Assembly (NCBI GenBank): GCA_028345195.1
Contig: JAOMCX010000005.1
Span: 1 to 64,000 of the forward strand
Reading direction: 5' to 3'
Length of the DNA: 64,000 nt
Source: Candidatus Nitrosopelagicus sp.
GTDB taxonomy: Archaea; Thermoproteota; Nitrososphaeria; Nitrososphaerales; Nitrosopumilaceae
Shown here: in pieces, positions 15,177-24,163 of the stretch
Numbering within the stretch: the stretch's first letter is position 1
How the letters are laid out: every line of letters begins with the position of its first letter
Notes under the pieces: generated by a model
Databases searched by the model: none
What the model was told of the DNA's origin: nothing
What the model saw: only the letters and a program-made list of their open reading frames with translations
Made by a program: the position numbers and the translations under genes

Positions 15177-15839
15177 ATGGCAACTCTACCAAATTATGTA
15201 CAATTAGATTCACCTTTAGAATTTACACGTTTGGTATGTGCACTAGAACGTTCTCCACGTGCATCATTTCTTCATGAACATAACGGAAAAAAAGTTTTGT
15301 CTGTACAAATGGATTTACTAAAAGAAAAACCTGTAATTTACTTCACACCGATTGAAAATATCGGTCATTATCTTTGTTATGGATTTAATTCTGGTCAAGA
15401 AAAACTTGAATTAGTAGACACCACTCTGGATAATTCTAAACTTTATTCTCCTATAATTAAAATAAAATCACTTCCTGCATCTCTAAAACCTGATATTGAA
15501 GCTTCCAAAGAAAAATACCACCCAATTGAATTAGAAGATCTTTCAAGCTTGGCTAAACTCAGCTTTGGATATGAAGAAGCACCATTCCCATTATTTTCAT
15601 TTAAACAAAAGGACAAGTGGTTCTTAGGTGTTTTTCTTAACTTTAATGAAGATGGACCTTCGTATTTTTGTCATGTTAGTTTAGATGATGAACCGACAAA
15701 ACCATTTTTGAAATATACCACATCTAAAAAATCAGAGCCTGAATTTGTAACTCATACTGGCGAACATGGTTATTCTTACATCAAAATAATAAAGTTAAAA
15801 GACTCACATCCCTTGGTCGATTATGACCAAATTCAGTGA
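15177..15839 (+). CDS. Uncharacterised protein, 220 aa, coupled to pyrF
   Basis: Soluble alpha/beta-type protein with no motif I recognise. It overlaps the start of pyrF by 17 bp, so both are likely made from one mRNA, but this says little about function. A TATA-like stretch (gctttaattt) lies about 25 nt before the ATG. Confidence 0.65.
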   Translation: MATLPNYVQLDSPLEFTRLVCALERSPRASFLHEHNGKKVLSVQMDLLKEKPVIYFTPIENIGHYLCYGFNSGQEKLELVDTTLDNSKLYSPIIKIKSLPASLKPDIEASKEKYHPIELEDLSSLAKLSFGYEEAPFPLFSFKQKDKWFLGVFLNFNEDGPSYFCHVSLDDEPTKPFLKYTTSKKSEPEFVTHTGEHGYSYIKIIKLKDSHPLVDYDQIQ

Positions 15840-16560
15840 TAGAATAAAAAAATCTGCAAAAATATCTCCGATCATTTTAGCAAATGACTATGATCCAAAA
15901 ATACCGAATATAGAATCAAAGACATTACGTAACATTAAACTTCTAAATAATTACTTGTGTGGAATAAAAATTAACTTTCATCTTCTTTTACAATTAGATA
16001 AAAAACAAATCTCAAAAATTAACAAATCTGCACATGATTATGGTTTGGAATGTATTGCTGACATAAAATTAAATGATATAGGTAATACAAATTCTATTAC
16101 TGCTGAAAATTTATGGAATATGGGATTTGATGCAGTAATCGTTAATCCAATAATGGGTAAAAAAAGTCTAAAAAATTTAGTAGAACTATCTCATAAGAAA
16201 AACAAAGGAGTCATATCATTATGTCATATGAGTGCACCCGAAGCAAAACTTTCTTATGAATTGGAAATTAAAAATAATTCAAAAAAACAACAGCTCTATC
16301 AATTATTTTTAGATTGGGCACTAACTAGTCATGTAGATGGAATAATTGTTGGTGCCACTTACCCAAAAATTATATCCTATTGTAAGAAATCAGTGCGTGG
16401 AAAATTATCATTATTCTCTCCAGGGGTCGGTACACAAGGTGGAAGTGCATCAAAAGCAAAAAAACTTGGTTCTGATTATCTCATTGTTGGAAGAACTATT
16501 CTTAATTCAAAGAATCCTGTTGAAACCACAAAAAACTTGGTTACTGATTCAACAATCTAA
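15823..16560 (+). CDS. pyrF: Orotidine 5'-phosphate decarboxylase
   Basis: Decarboxylates OMP to UMP, the last step of pyrimidine synthesis. The catalytic DIKLNDI (80-86, Asp80-Lys82-Asp85) is intact, followed by NPIMG (108-112), SPGVGTQGG (199-207) and the phosphate-binding VGRTI (222-226). 245 aa; the TIM barrel is complete. The stop overlaps the convergent Nudix gene by 12 bp. Confidence 0.9.
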   Translation: MTKFSDRIKKSAKISPIILANDYDPKIPNIESKTLRNIKLLNNYLCGIKINFHLLLQLDKKQISKINKSAHDYGLECIADIKLNDIGNTNSITAENLWNMGFDAVIVNPIMGKKSLKNLVELSHKKNKGVISLCHMSAPEAKLSYELEIKNNSKKQQLYQLFLDWALTSHVDGIIVGATYPKIISYCKKSVRGKLSLFSPGVGTQGGSASKAKKLGSDYLIVGRTILNSKNPVETTKNLVTDSTI

Positions 16561-16959
16561 AAATTTTTTAGATTTTTTTAGAAGATCTTTTGCATTTTTG
16601 TATGTAATTCTATTTAATGCATTATCATAGTCTAACCAGACAAAATCCAAATGTTCATGTGATAAAATTATATCTAAAGTTTTTGTTTTTCCTAGAAAAA
16701 ATATAACCTTCTTATGAATATCTTGATTATCTGCACGAAAATAATATTCGATCTCTTCTTTAAAACCTTCTAAAAATTCTACATCTGATATTCCTGTTTC
16801 TTCATTTGTTTCTCTAAGTGCTGTTTCATGAGGCATTTCACCTTCTTCCATCTTACCTTTTACAAAATCCCAATGTTTAGATGGATAATTTAATAACAAA
16901 AATTTTCTATCTTCAATGTCATTAAATAAAATAATTCCTGATGATACTTCTTCTCTCAT
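16549..16959 (-). CDS. Nudix hydrolase (Ap4A-hydrolase type)
   Basis: A complete Nudix box spans 35-57 (G-x5-E-x7-REUxEExGU, ending RETNEETGI). The N-terminus (SSGIILF, then WDFVKGKMEEGE) matches the diadenosine tetraphosphatase-like subgroup, which removes Ap4A or related nucleotides. 136 aa. It follows uppS on the same strand with 1 bp between stop and start. Confidence 0.85.
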   Translation of the reverse strand: MREEVSSGIILFNDIEDRKFLLLNYPSKHWDFVKGKMEEGEMPHETALRETNEETGISDVEFLEGFKEEIEYYFRADNQDIHKKVIFFLGKTKTLDIILSHEHLDFVWLDYDNALNRITYKNAKDLLKKSKKFLDC

Positions 16960-16960
16960 T

Positions 16961-17662
16961 TTATTTTCCTATCCTTCGTTTTCTTTTTTGAAATGTTCTA
17001 ATTGCTCTCATTAAATCAATTTTTCTAAATTCTGGCCAGAAAATATCTAAAAATACTAATTCACTATAGGCACTTTGCCATAATAGGAATCCACTCATTC
17101 GTTTTTCACCTGATGTCCTCAAAATCATGTCTGGAGATGATTGTGGTAGGTGTGATGTATACAAATTAGATTCTATGACTTCTTTATTGATATCTTTTGC
17201 ATCTAATTCACCATCTCTAATCTGTGTTCCAATTTTTTTTACTGCATCAACTAACTCATCTTGTCCTCCATAAGCAATTGCAATATTTAGAAAATGTTTA
17301 TTGTAATCTTTTGTTATTTTATCTAATCTACTAAGAACATCTTTAATTGATTCTGGTAATAATTCGATAGTTCCAATTGCTTTTACTCTCATTTTGTTTT
17401 TGTGTAATCTAGGATCATCGTGTAATTTTTCTAATCTTTTATGGATTAATTCATAGAGATAATCTAATTCTTCATTTTTCCTATCCAGATTTTCTGCTGA
17501 TAAGACGTATAATGTAATAATTTTGATATCAAACTCTTCGCACCAATCCAGCAAATTTTCAACTGCATCTGCACCTTTGAAATGACCTTTTTCTTGAATT
17601 GTTAAATTTCTTTTTGCCCATCTTCTATTTCCATCTAGAATAATTGCTATGTGATTAGGCAT
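16961..17662 (-). CDS. uppS: Cis-prenyltransferase (undecaprenyl diphosphate synthase family)
   Basis: Adds isopentenyl units in cis to make the long polyprenyl carrier lipid for glycan assembly. The signature HIAIILDGNRRWAKRN starts at residue 4, and a C-terminal RTSGEKRMSGF segment binds diphosphate. Coordinates use the first ATG, but protein-like sequence continues upstream in frame (YLSGFYSIYSKRLE, about 30 codons) with no ATG, GTG or TTG. An ATA at 17743 overlaps the stop of the preceding DUF373 gene. The true N-terminus may therefore be upstream. Confidence 0.88.
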   Translation of the reverse strand: MPNHIAIILDGNRRWAKRNLTIQEKGHFKGADAVENLLDWCEEFDIKIITLYVLSAENLDRKNEELDYLYELIHKRLEKLHDDPRLHKNKMRVKAIGTIELLPESIKDVLSRLDKITKDYNKHFLNIAIAYGGQDELVDAVKKIGTQIRDGELDAKDINKEVIESNLYTSHLPQSSPDMILRTSGEKRMSGFLLWQSAYSELVFLDIFWPEFRKIDLMRAIRTFQKRKRRIGK

Positions 17663-17739
17663 ATCGCCTTGAAGAATCTCACTTTCTAGTCTCTTGGAAT
17701 AGATTGAATAAAATCCTGAAAGATATAATGCTGCGTCTT

Positions 17740-18879
17740 TTATTCCGTTAATAATTTGCCACCTCGTTTCCTGTATCTACGGAAAAGTAGTGTGGCTGAT
17801 ATCAGTGTTATTGCTGCACCTGCTAACAATGGTGGAATTAATGAAAATGAACTCTCATTAGTAGTTAGTATGTTTGTAAATTGAGCAACTGTTGGATAAA
17901 TTGCAGCTAATACGATAATTCTTAATACATCGCTAATGTGTTTCAATTTCCTATTTAGCCAATTACTAATTAAAATCCCAGCTGCAATTGTACCGAGTCC
18001 CATCCATAAAAATGGAAATAAACCTTGAAGAAACTGTCCAATTACTATTTGATTTGATAATGATTGTGAGAAATCCATTCCATTTTCAAATAATTGTGAA
18101 TCAATATTTGTAACACCTGCTGGTACTGATGCAAGAATTAGAATCACTCCTGTTACGAGTGCAAATATTCTAATGAATCCTGTCGGCGTTGCTTTTGTCC
18201 AATTAGACCATGATTTGTCTATATCAAATGCACGAATAAGAAATGCACCGCCTAAAATGCTAACTAAAACTGCAAAAATCTCTGCAGTATAACCTACTAC
18301 TGTTCCGATACCTCCAATTAATAATAAAATGCCTGGAACTCCTAAAAAGAATTTCGAATATGTCTTATCATACATTGCAGTCTTCAAAAACTTTCCAAAT
18401 ACTGCATAGGAATGTTCAATTGTTCTACTAACTTGCATAACAACTCTTTGAACTGATACAACTGGTATTACATTTTGAATAACTGGTATTACCATTTCAT
18501 CATCTTCACCGTCTGAAACAATTACTGCGCCATTCGCTGAAAATGTTTGTAAAACTGATTTTATTTCATTAACAATTTTTTCATCTGCTTGAACTCCTCT
18601 TTTATCTACGCCTGCTACTACTACAACTTCTACATTGTATCCTTTGCTGACTAAATCTTCATAAGTTTTTACAGCATAAAATATGGAATTTGAATCAGCA
18701 TCCTCTGGATCCTCTAAAGCAAGTCTTTGTGCCGCATTGATACATGAATCTCTCCCTACTACTGGAGTTGTAATTCCCGCTTTTTTTCCAACGTCATCGT
18801 CTCTATCTACACAAATTACAAGTAGCTTCGATGCCACGGTAGATTCTATATCTCTCTCTAATTTCTTATTCTCTGACAT
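17740..18879 (-). CDS. DUF373 membrane protein
   Basis: The cytosolic N-terminal half (about 1-165) has a Rossmann-like pattern (LLVICVDRDDDVG at 19-31; VVVVAGVDKRG at about 83-93). The C-terminal half has five or six transmembrane helices and a basic end (RRYRKRGGK). This is the DUF373 family, widespread in archaea and uncharacterised. It sits immediately upstream of uppS, so a role in prenol-linked glycan work is possible but unproven. Confidence 0.85.
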   Translation of the reverse strand: MSENKKLERDIESTVASKLLVICVDRDDDVGKKAGITTPVVGRDSCINAAQRLALEDPEDADSNSIFYAVKTYEDLVSKGYNVEVVVVAGVDKRGVQADEKIVNEIKSVLQTFSANGAVIVSDGEDDEMVIPVIQNVIPVVSVQRVVMQVSRTIEHSYAVFGKFLKTAMYDKTYSKFFLGVPGILLLIGGIGTVVGYTAEIFAVLVSILGGAFLIRAFDIDKSWSNWTKATPTGFIRIFALVTGVILILASVPAGVTNIDSQLFENGMDFSQSLSNQIVIGQFLQGLFPFLWMGLGTIAAGILISNWLNRKLKHISDVLRIIVLAAIYPTVAQFTNILTTNESSFSLIPPLLAGAAITLISATLLFRRYRKRGGKLLTE

Positions 18880-18947
18880 TATGACTATATTACAAAATTA
18901 CCTTTTAATGATTTCCAACTAATGAATATAGTATTTTTTGTATTTAC

Positions 18948-19463
18948 TCATGGTTTTGAGGAGTTTGCCAATTCACCATATTGAATAGATTCTTCTTTTA
19001 ATTTCTCTATATTGTTCAAAATTTCATTTCTTTGTTCTACATCTCCATCATTATTCACTAGATTTGCCATAACCATAGTTTCTATGATGTATGCTTCAAA
19101 TGATTTTAATGATGCAATTCGATTAATGTAACTTTCTTGCCATTCTTCGGGTGCATCACTATATGCTAATTCCATTAATAATGCATTATTCTGTGATGAA
19201 GAAACTTCCGCAATTCTAACATATTCGTCTGCTGAAATTTGTTCATTAATTAATTCTGAAAATGAAGTTTCTACTGCATTTGAAATAATTTTATGTCTTT
19301 CTGTAATACCTTCTTGATGATTCTGAAAATCAGTAACCACAATTGTCATTTCTGTATTTGTTGAACTATTTACCATCCAAACTGAAAAACTTGCAATTGT
19401 TATTGCAACTAATATTGCTACTGTGATTGCAACACCTTTCTTAGAACCCATGTCCATATACAA
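18948..19463 (-). CDS. Membrane-anchored helical protein, 171 aa
   Basis: A single N-terminal transmembrane helix (about 12-30) is followed by an extracytoplasmic, mostly helical domain with repeated Glu/Asn-rich heptad-like segments. It resembles a four-helix sensor-type module with no signalling domain. An ATG at 19451 (MGSKKG) is an equally good start. Function unknown. Confidence 0.65.
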   Translation of the reverse strand: MYMDMGSKKGVAITVAILVAITIASFSVWMVNSSTNTEMTIVVTDFQNHQEGITERHKIISNAVETSFSELINEQISADEYVRIAEVSSSQNNALLMELAYSDAPEEWQESYINRIASLKSFEAYIIETMVMANLVNNDGDVEQRNEILNNIEKLKEESIQYGELANSSKP

Positions 19464-19651
19464 TTCTTAATCATTATAATACTGATCTATTTCATTTCAA
19501 TTTTAGTCATTTTTTAAAAAAATTCAAGATTTTTGATCAAATTCAGAAATATTTTCAAATTAGTTAATAAAAAAGATCCTTCACGTCTAGCCTAAAGTGA
19601 AATAATATTCACGTTCTCTTTTCAAATAGAAGATTGTTTTGGATTTGATAT

Positions 19652-19795
19652 ATGACTGAAGCATATTGCGTAAAATGCAGACAAAAAAGAGAAATTCAAA
19701 ACCCAGAAGTGACTAAATTGAAAAATGGACGTCCAGCTGTAAAAGGCACGTGTGGCGAATGCGGAACTAAAGTTTTCCGAATAGGTAAACCTTAG
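19652..19795 (+). CDS. DUF5679-type zinc protein, 47 aa
   Basis: Cys pairs CVKC (6-9) and CGEC (34-37) flank a beta hairpin (KLKNGRPAVKG), the pattern of DUF5679 small zinc proteins common in archaea. Found close upstream of the translation-factor run. The 188 bases before it contain no gene, only AT-rich promoter-like sequence with repeated ttcacgt motifs near 19580-19610. Confidence 0.75.
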   Translation: MTEAYCVKCRQKREIQNPEVTKLKNGRPAVKGTCGECGTKVFRIGKP

Positions 19796-19852
19796 ACTCT
19801 CCTTTCCTTTTTCTAACTAAACCCATATAGGGGAATTAAACAACTGTTAGTT

Positions 19853-20272
19853 ATGACAAAGTCTGATTATGAAAATTTACTAAAAAGAATTGAAAAAAAC
19901 ATTTCGAATACATCTTCATCCGGTAAACGTTTCGAATTACCTCTAATCGACATTACTTGGGAAGGAAAAAAAACAATTCTTAGAAATTTTTCAGACTTTC
20001 CAAAAGCACTAAGACGCGAACCTAACATCATTTTACAATATTTATCAAAAGAATTTGCTGTACCTGCAGATCGTGTAGGTGACAAAGCTATTTTTGTTGG
20101 TAAACGTGATCCTGATGATTTTACTAGATTATTTGGAATATACTTGAAAGATTATGTTGAATGTCCAACATGTCAAAGCCCTGATACTAAAGTGGAAAAA
20201 GAAAATAGAATATCATTTCTAATTTGTGAGGCATGTGGAGCAAAATCTACAATTAAAGGCAAATATGCATAA
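19853..20272 (+). CDS. Translation initiation factor 2 subunit beta (aIF2-beta)
   Basis: Part of the aIF2 heterotrimer delivering initiator tRNA. The 139-aa sequence has the eIF2-beta/eIF5 core (KTILRNFSDF, then YLSKEF and VGKRDPDDF) and a C-terminal zinc ribbon with Cys104, 107, 125 and 128. Its stop overlaps the next ATG by one base (taatg), so coupling with DUF424 is likely. Confidence 0.93.
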   Translation: MTKSDYENLLKRIEKNISNTSSSGKRFELPLIDITWEGKKTILRNFSDFPKALRREPNIILQYLSKEFAVPADRVGDKAIFVGKRDPDDFTRLFGIYLKDYVECPTCQSPDTKVEKENRISFLICEACGAKSTIKGKYA

Positions 20273-20568
20273 TGCTATTTTCTACAAAAGTCATTAGTGC
20301 AAGTGGAAATTTAATGTTAAATATCTGTGATCCTGAATTAGTAGGTAAAACTCTTCACGATGGAACTACAAAAATTAAAATCAATTCAAATTATTACGCT
20401 GAAAGAGATGTTGATGAACATGAAGCAAAAAATCTCTTAACAAAATGTAACTCTATCAATATGGTTGGTGAAAAAACAATTTCACTTGCAACAAGTCTAG
20501 GACTTGGTTCTGAGAAAAGTATTAGACGTATTGAAGGTGTGCCATTTTTGATACTATTCAAGATGTAA
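20272..20568 (+). CDS. DUF424 family protein
   Basis: 98-aa archaeal protein with the DUF424 pattern: ICDPELVGKTL near residue 19 and the C-terminal RRIEGVPFLILFK. This gene is usually found beside aIF2-beta or aIF1A in archaea, as here, which hints at a translation role; no activity is known to me. Confidence 0.8.
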   Translation: MLFSTKVISASGNLMLNICDPELVGKTLHDGTTKIKINSNYYAERDVDEHEAKNLLTKCNSINMVGEKTISLATSLGLGSEKSIRRIEGVPFLILFKM

Positions 20569-20604
20569 CACCACAATTATATACAAAATTTACATATCTT
20601 TTGC

Positions 20605-20916
20605 GTGGGAAAACGTAAAGTACTCAATGAAAGTGCATTAAAAGAAATTAGATTAGCTGAAGAAGGCGAATTGTATGGTAGAGTAATCAAACTATTAGGA
20701 AGTGATCAAGTTCTTGTAAAATGTGCTGATGATATTACTAGAAGAGGAAGAATTAGAGGTAAATTAAAGAGAAGAATTTGGATTAGAGATAATGATGTTG
20801 TAGTAATAGCTCCTTGGGATTTTAAACAAGACGAACGTGGTGATATCGTTTGGAGATTTACCTTACCTCAAGTTGACTGGTTAAAGGATAATGATCATAT
20901 CCCAAAAGACTTTTGA
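20605..20916 (+). CDS. Translation initiation factor 1A (aIF1A)
   Basis: OB-fold factor that binds the A site of the small subunit during initiation. 103 aa. The core GELYGRVIKLLGSDQVLVKC and the KLKRRIWIR strand are typical, followed by PWDFKQDERGDIVWRF. GTG start; a TATA-like stretch (aattatataca) lies about 30 nt upstream, so it may have its own promoter inside the run. Confidence 0.93.
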   Translation: MGKRKVLNESALKEIRLAEEGELYGRVIKLLGSDQVLVKCADDITRRGRIRGKLKRRIWIRDNDVVVIAPWDFKQDERGDIVWRFTLPQVDWLKDNDHIPKDF

Positions 20917-20956
20917 TCTTAGAAATGATTTTTTATTTGTAGATATGATATAAGAT

Positions 20957-21736
20957 ATGTCTAATAATTCTGAAAAAAAAATTGAATTAAAGATAAAATC
21001 TAAACTTGAACAAAAGAAAAAAAAGAAGACTTTAGATGATGGATTTAAAAAAAATAAAGTAGTCAATGAAGTTTTAGATAAAATCACTGTAATGCAACTC
21101 TATAGTCTAATTTCTTCAAAAATAATTTCTTATGTTAATGGGGTTGTAAAAGCAGGAAAAGAATCTGTGGTATTTTGGGCAAAAGATCCTGAAGATAATG
21201 ATATTGCACTAAAAATTTATCTTGTTAGTACATCTAATTTTAAAAAAAGAAGTCAATATGTTATGGGTGATCCTAGATTTACCAATGTTAAAAAAGGAAC
21301 AAAAAATTTGGTTTATCTCTGGGCTAGAAAAGAATTCCAAAATATTTCAAAATGTTATGATTGTGGTATATCTGTAGTAAAGCCTAGACATGTATCAAAG
21401 AATATCCTGATAATGGATTTTGAGGGAAAGAATGGAAAACCTGAGAATACTCTATTAGAATCTGAAGTTAATGAAAATGACTATAATCAATCAATTGCTC
21501 TAATTTCTGATTTATTCAAAAAAGCAAAATTGGTACATGGTGATTTTTCGGAATATAATATTTTTAAAACAAAAAATGGTCTAAAATTGTTTGATCTGGG
21601 ATCTGCAGTTGATACAACACACCCCAATACAATGAATTTTTTGAAAAGAGACATTAATAACATAACCAATTTCTTTGTAAAACGAGGATTAACAGTAGAA
21701 AACCCTGCTGATATTCTTGAAAGGATAACAAAATGA
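20957..21736 (+). CDS. RIO1-type serine protein kinase
   Basis: Atypical kinase/ATPase of small-subunit maturation. Residues 1-45 are Lys-rich. Then come KAGKES (65-70, nucleotide loop), ALKIY (84-88), HGDFSEYN (194-201, catalytic Asp196) and LFDLGSA (211-217, metal-binding Asp213). 259 aa. Its stop overlaps the start of the KH protein by 4 bp. RIO1 and the KH protein (Pno1/Dim2-like) work on the same pre-40S particle in eukaryotes, so the pairing makes sense. Confidence 0.92.
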   Translation: MSNNSEKKIELKIKSKLEQKKKKKTLDDGFKKNKVVNEVLDKITVMQLYSLISSKIISYVNGVVKAGKESVVFWAKDPEDNDIALKIYLVSTSNFKKRSQYVMGDPRFTNVKKGTKNLVYLWARKEFQNISKCYDCGISVVKPRHVSKNILIMDFEGKNGKPENTLLESEVNENDYNQSIALISDLFKKAKLVHGDFSEYNIFKTKNGLKLFDLGSAVDTTHPNTMNFLKRDINNITNFFVKRGLTVENPADILERITK

Positions 21737-22302
21737 GCTTTGAAAAATTAATTAGAATTCCCATTGAAAGAATTGGTGTTATTATAGGAAAATCTGGAAA
21801 CACCAAACGTCAAATTGAAAAAAAATGTCATGTTAATTTGAATATTGATAGTGAAACTGGTGAGGTAATGATTACTAGTGATAAAATTGATGGTAACATT
21901 AGTCCATTCAAATCTGTTGAAATTGTTTCTGCAATCGGTAGAGGCTTTTCTCCAGAAAATTCATTTCGACTTTTACGTGGAGAAAATAGTTTGCATGTTA
22001 TCGATTTACGTGAATTTGGTGGTAAATCTCCTGATCAAATTGAACGAATTAAAGGAAGAATTATTGGTGAAAATGGAACTGCTAGAGTAAACATGGAAAA
22101 TTTAACTGGTGCTACAATTTCTGTTTATGGTAGAACTGTTGGAATAATTGGAGAACCAAATCAATTACGACCAGCAGTTGATGCAATCGCTTCACTTTGT
22201 AGTGGGAGCATGCATGGTCCTGTTTACAGTAAATTAGAATCTGCTAGAAGACGTGAAAAAGCTGATAAAGCATTATTGTGGGAAAATCAAGATGTCTTCT
22301 AA
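21733..22302 (+). CDS. KH-domain RNA-binding protein (Pno1/Dim2-like)
   Basis: 189 aa with two KH domains, each with a GxxG loop: GKSG at 19-22 and GENG in the second half (GRIIGENGTAR). This is the archaeal Dim2/Pno1-type protein that binds the 3' end of 16S rRNA during maturation. It overlaps RIO1 upstream by 4 bp and Top6B downstream by 11 bp. Confidence 0.88.
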   Translation: MSFEKLIRIPIERIGVIIGKSGNTKRQIEKKCHVNLNIDSETGEVMITSDKIDGNISPFKSVEIVSAIGRGFSPENSFRLLRGENSLHVIDLREFGGKSPDQIERIKGRIIGENGTARVNMENLTGATISVYGRTVGIIGEPNQLRPAVDAIASLCSGSMHGPVYSKLESARRREKADKALLWENQDVF

Positions 22303-24163
22303 CGAACAATTCAATCAAATTTCTCCTAGTGAGTTTTTTTATCGTAATCGTGATCTTGCCGGATTTAGTAATCCTACTCGTTCATTATACACTGCAGTAC
22401 GTGAATTCGTAGAAAATTCACTTGATGCATGTGACCATAGTGGGATCTTACCTAATATCCACATGACAATTAAAGCAGTAGATCCGGAAAAACCTGACCC
22501 AAAACAATACATCTTAACTGTAAAAGACAACGGTCCTGGAATTCCTTCAAAACATGTCCCTCTGGCATTTGGAACTGTTTTGTATGGTTCAAAATTTGGT
22601 CTTAAACAAGCACGTGGAATGTTTGGATTGGGTGCAACTATGGCTATACTATATGGACAAATCACTACAAACAAATCTGTAAAAGTTAAAAGTAATGCAG
22701 ATGGAAAAACTCGTTTTGATTTTGAAATGTTACTTGATATTCAAAAAAATAAACCTGTCATAGTAAAAAAACAAGAAACACCTAGTTCCGAAAAAGGATT
22801 GAGTGTAAGTATTTGTTTAGATGGTGATTATTCTAAAGCAGGTACAAAAATTCGTGATTATGTTTATCAAACTTCTTTGATTACGCCCTATGCAACAATC
22901 TCTTTTGACGATCCTAAAGGTGAAAAATTTCATCATAAAGCAATCATTCGTTCAATGCCACCTGCACCAACAATAATTGCACCTCATCCTTATGGAATTG
23001 ATGTTGAAACAATCCGTCGAATGCTTGTTGACACACATTACCAAATACCAAATGTTGATGATAAAATGATTGAAAAAGTTAGAAAAGAACTTGGAATGTC
23101 AAAGAAGAAATTCACATACGATGAAATTATGAAAAAGACCGAGAAGAAATGGAAATCACTTTCCAGACCTGTACGTGTTGTAATATCTTTAATGTCATTT
23201 CTTGAAGCAGATTTTGAAAAATTACAAAGAATTAGAATTGAAGATGTTGATCTTCGAAATAATAAATTAGTTTATTGGGATTATAGTACTTCTCAAACTC
23301 TTGTAGCAGAAATGGATGTTGAAAGTCATTACTATAAACAATTAGCAAATACTGTTCAAGGTGAATCTCTCACACACTTTTTATCAAAAAGATTTCAAAG
23401 AGTAGGGCCAACTGCCGCATTAGAATTTTGTAAATTTGCCAAGTTTAAACCCGAAACTAGAGTTGGAAATATGACTGACCAAGAATTAGTAAAATTAAGT
23501 GATGCATTGCAAACATATGAAGGATTTAGATCTCCTGATCCTACATGTTTAGCACCACTCGGTGATGGTCCACTTGAAAAAGGAATTGAAAGACGATTTG
23601 AACCTGATTTTATGGCCGTAGTTCAAAGAACTGCATCTGCATATTCTGGATTTCCATTTGTTATAGAAATGGGAATCGCATATGGAGGTAAAATTGAAAC
23701 ACGCGGTACTACTGTATACAGATTTGCAAATAGAATTCCATTGTTATACGATGAAGGTAGTGATGTGGTACTAAAGGTTGTAAAAGATACTGATTGGAAT
23801 CGTTATAAAGTCAAAAATGATTCTGCACCTATGATTATTGTTTCTCATATTTGTTCAACTAGGGTACCATACAAAACAGTAGGAAAAGAAAATGTTGCAG
23901 ACAGACCTGAAATTGAAAAAGAACTTAGACTGGCACTTCAATTTTTATCAAGAAAACTTTCTGGATATATGTCTAAAAAAGGTCAAGCAGAAATGGCAAA
24001 AAAACGTGCAAATTTGTATTCAAAATATTTGCCACTTGTAGCACAATTTTGTACTGAATTATCTGGAAATAAAAAAGAACCAAACTATAAAGAAATGATA
24101 AAAGAGGAAACTGCATTGACTAATTCAGAAGGAACACTAGAAGAGGTAAAAAAGAATGGCTAA
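22292..24163 (+). CDS. top6B: DNA topoisomerase VI subunit B
   Basis: ATPase subunit of the type IIB topoisomerase that relaxes supercoils and decatenates. GHKL motifs: EFVENSLDAC (38-47), DNGPGI (79-84) and GMFGLGATMA (109-118). ATG 22292 (MSSNEQFN) is chosen over an ATG at 22253, which would put 13 unconserved residues in front and deepen the overlap with the KH gene. 623 aa. Ends 8 bp inside Top6A. Confidence 0.95.
   Translation: MSSNEQFNQISPSEFFYRNRDLAGFSNPTRSLYTAVREFVENSLDACDHSGILPNIHMTIKAVDPEKPDPKQYILTVKDNGPGIPSKHVPLAFGTVLYGSKFGLKQARGMFGLGATMAILYGQITTNKSVKVKSNADGKTRFDFEMLLDIQKNKPVIVKKQETPSSEKGLSVSICLDGDYSKAGTKIRDYVYQTSLITPYATISFDDPKGEKFHHKAIIRSMPPAPTIIAPHPYGIDVETIRRMLVDTHYQIPNVDDKMIEKVRKELGMSKKKFTYDEIMKKTEKKWKSLSRPVRVVISLMSFLEADFEKLQRIRIEDVDLRNNKLVYWDYSTSQTLVAEMDVESHYYKQLANTVQGESLTHFLSKRFQRVGPTAALEFCKFAKFKPETRVGNMTDQELVKLSDALQTYEGFRSPDPTCLAPLGDGPLEKGIERRFEPDFMAVVQRTASAYSGFPFVIEMGIAYGGKIETRGTTVYRFANRIPLLYDEGSDVVLKVVKDTDWNRYKVKNDSAPMIIVSHICSTRVPYKTVGKENVADRPEIEKELRLALQFLSRKLSGYMSKKGQAEMAKKRANLYSKYLPLVAQFCTELSGNKKEPNYKEMIKEETALTNSEGTLEEVKKNG

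Noticed and set aside
19464-19651. Possible box C/D or other small RNA between 18948 and 19652 genes
   Set aside because: The repeated ttcacgt motifs are weak and no consistent C/D boxes or hairpin can be drawn.
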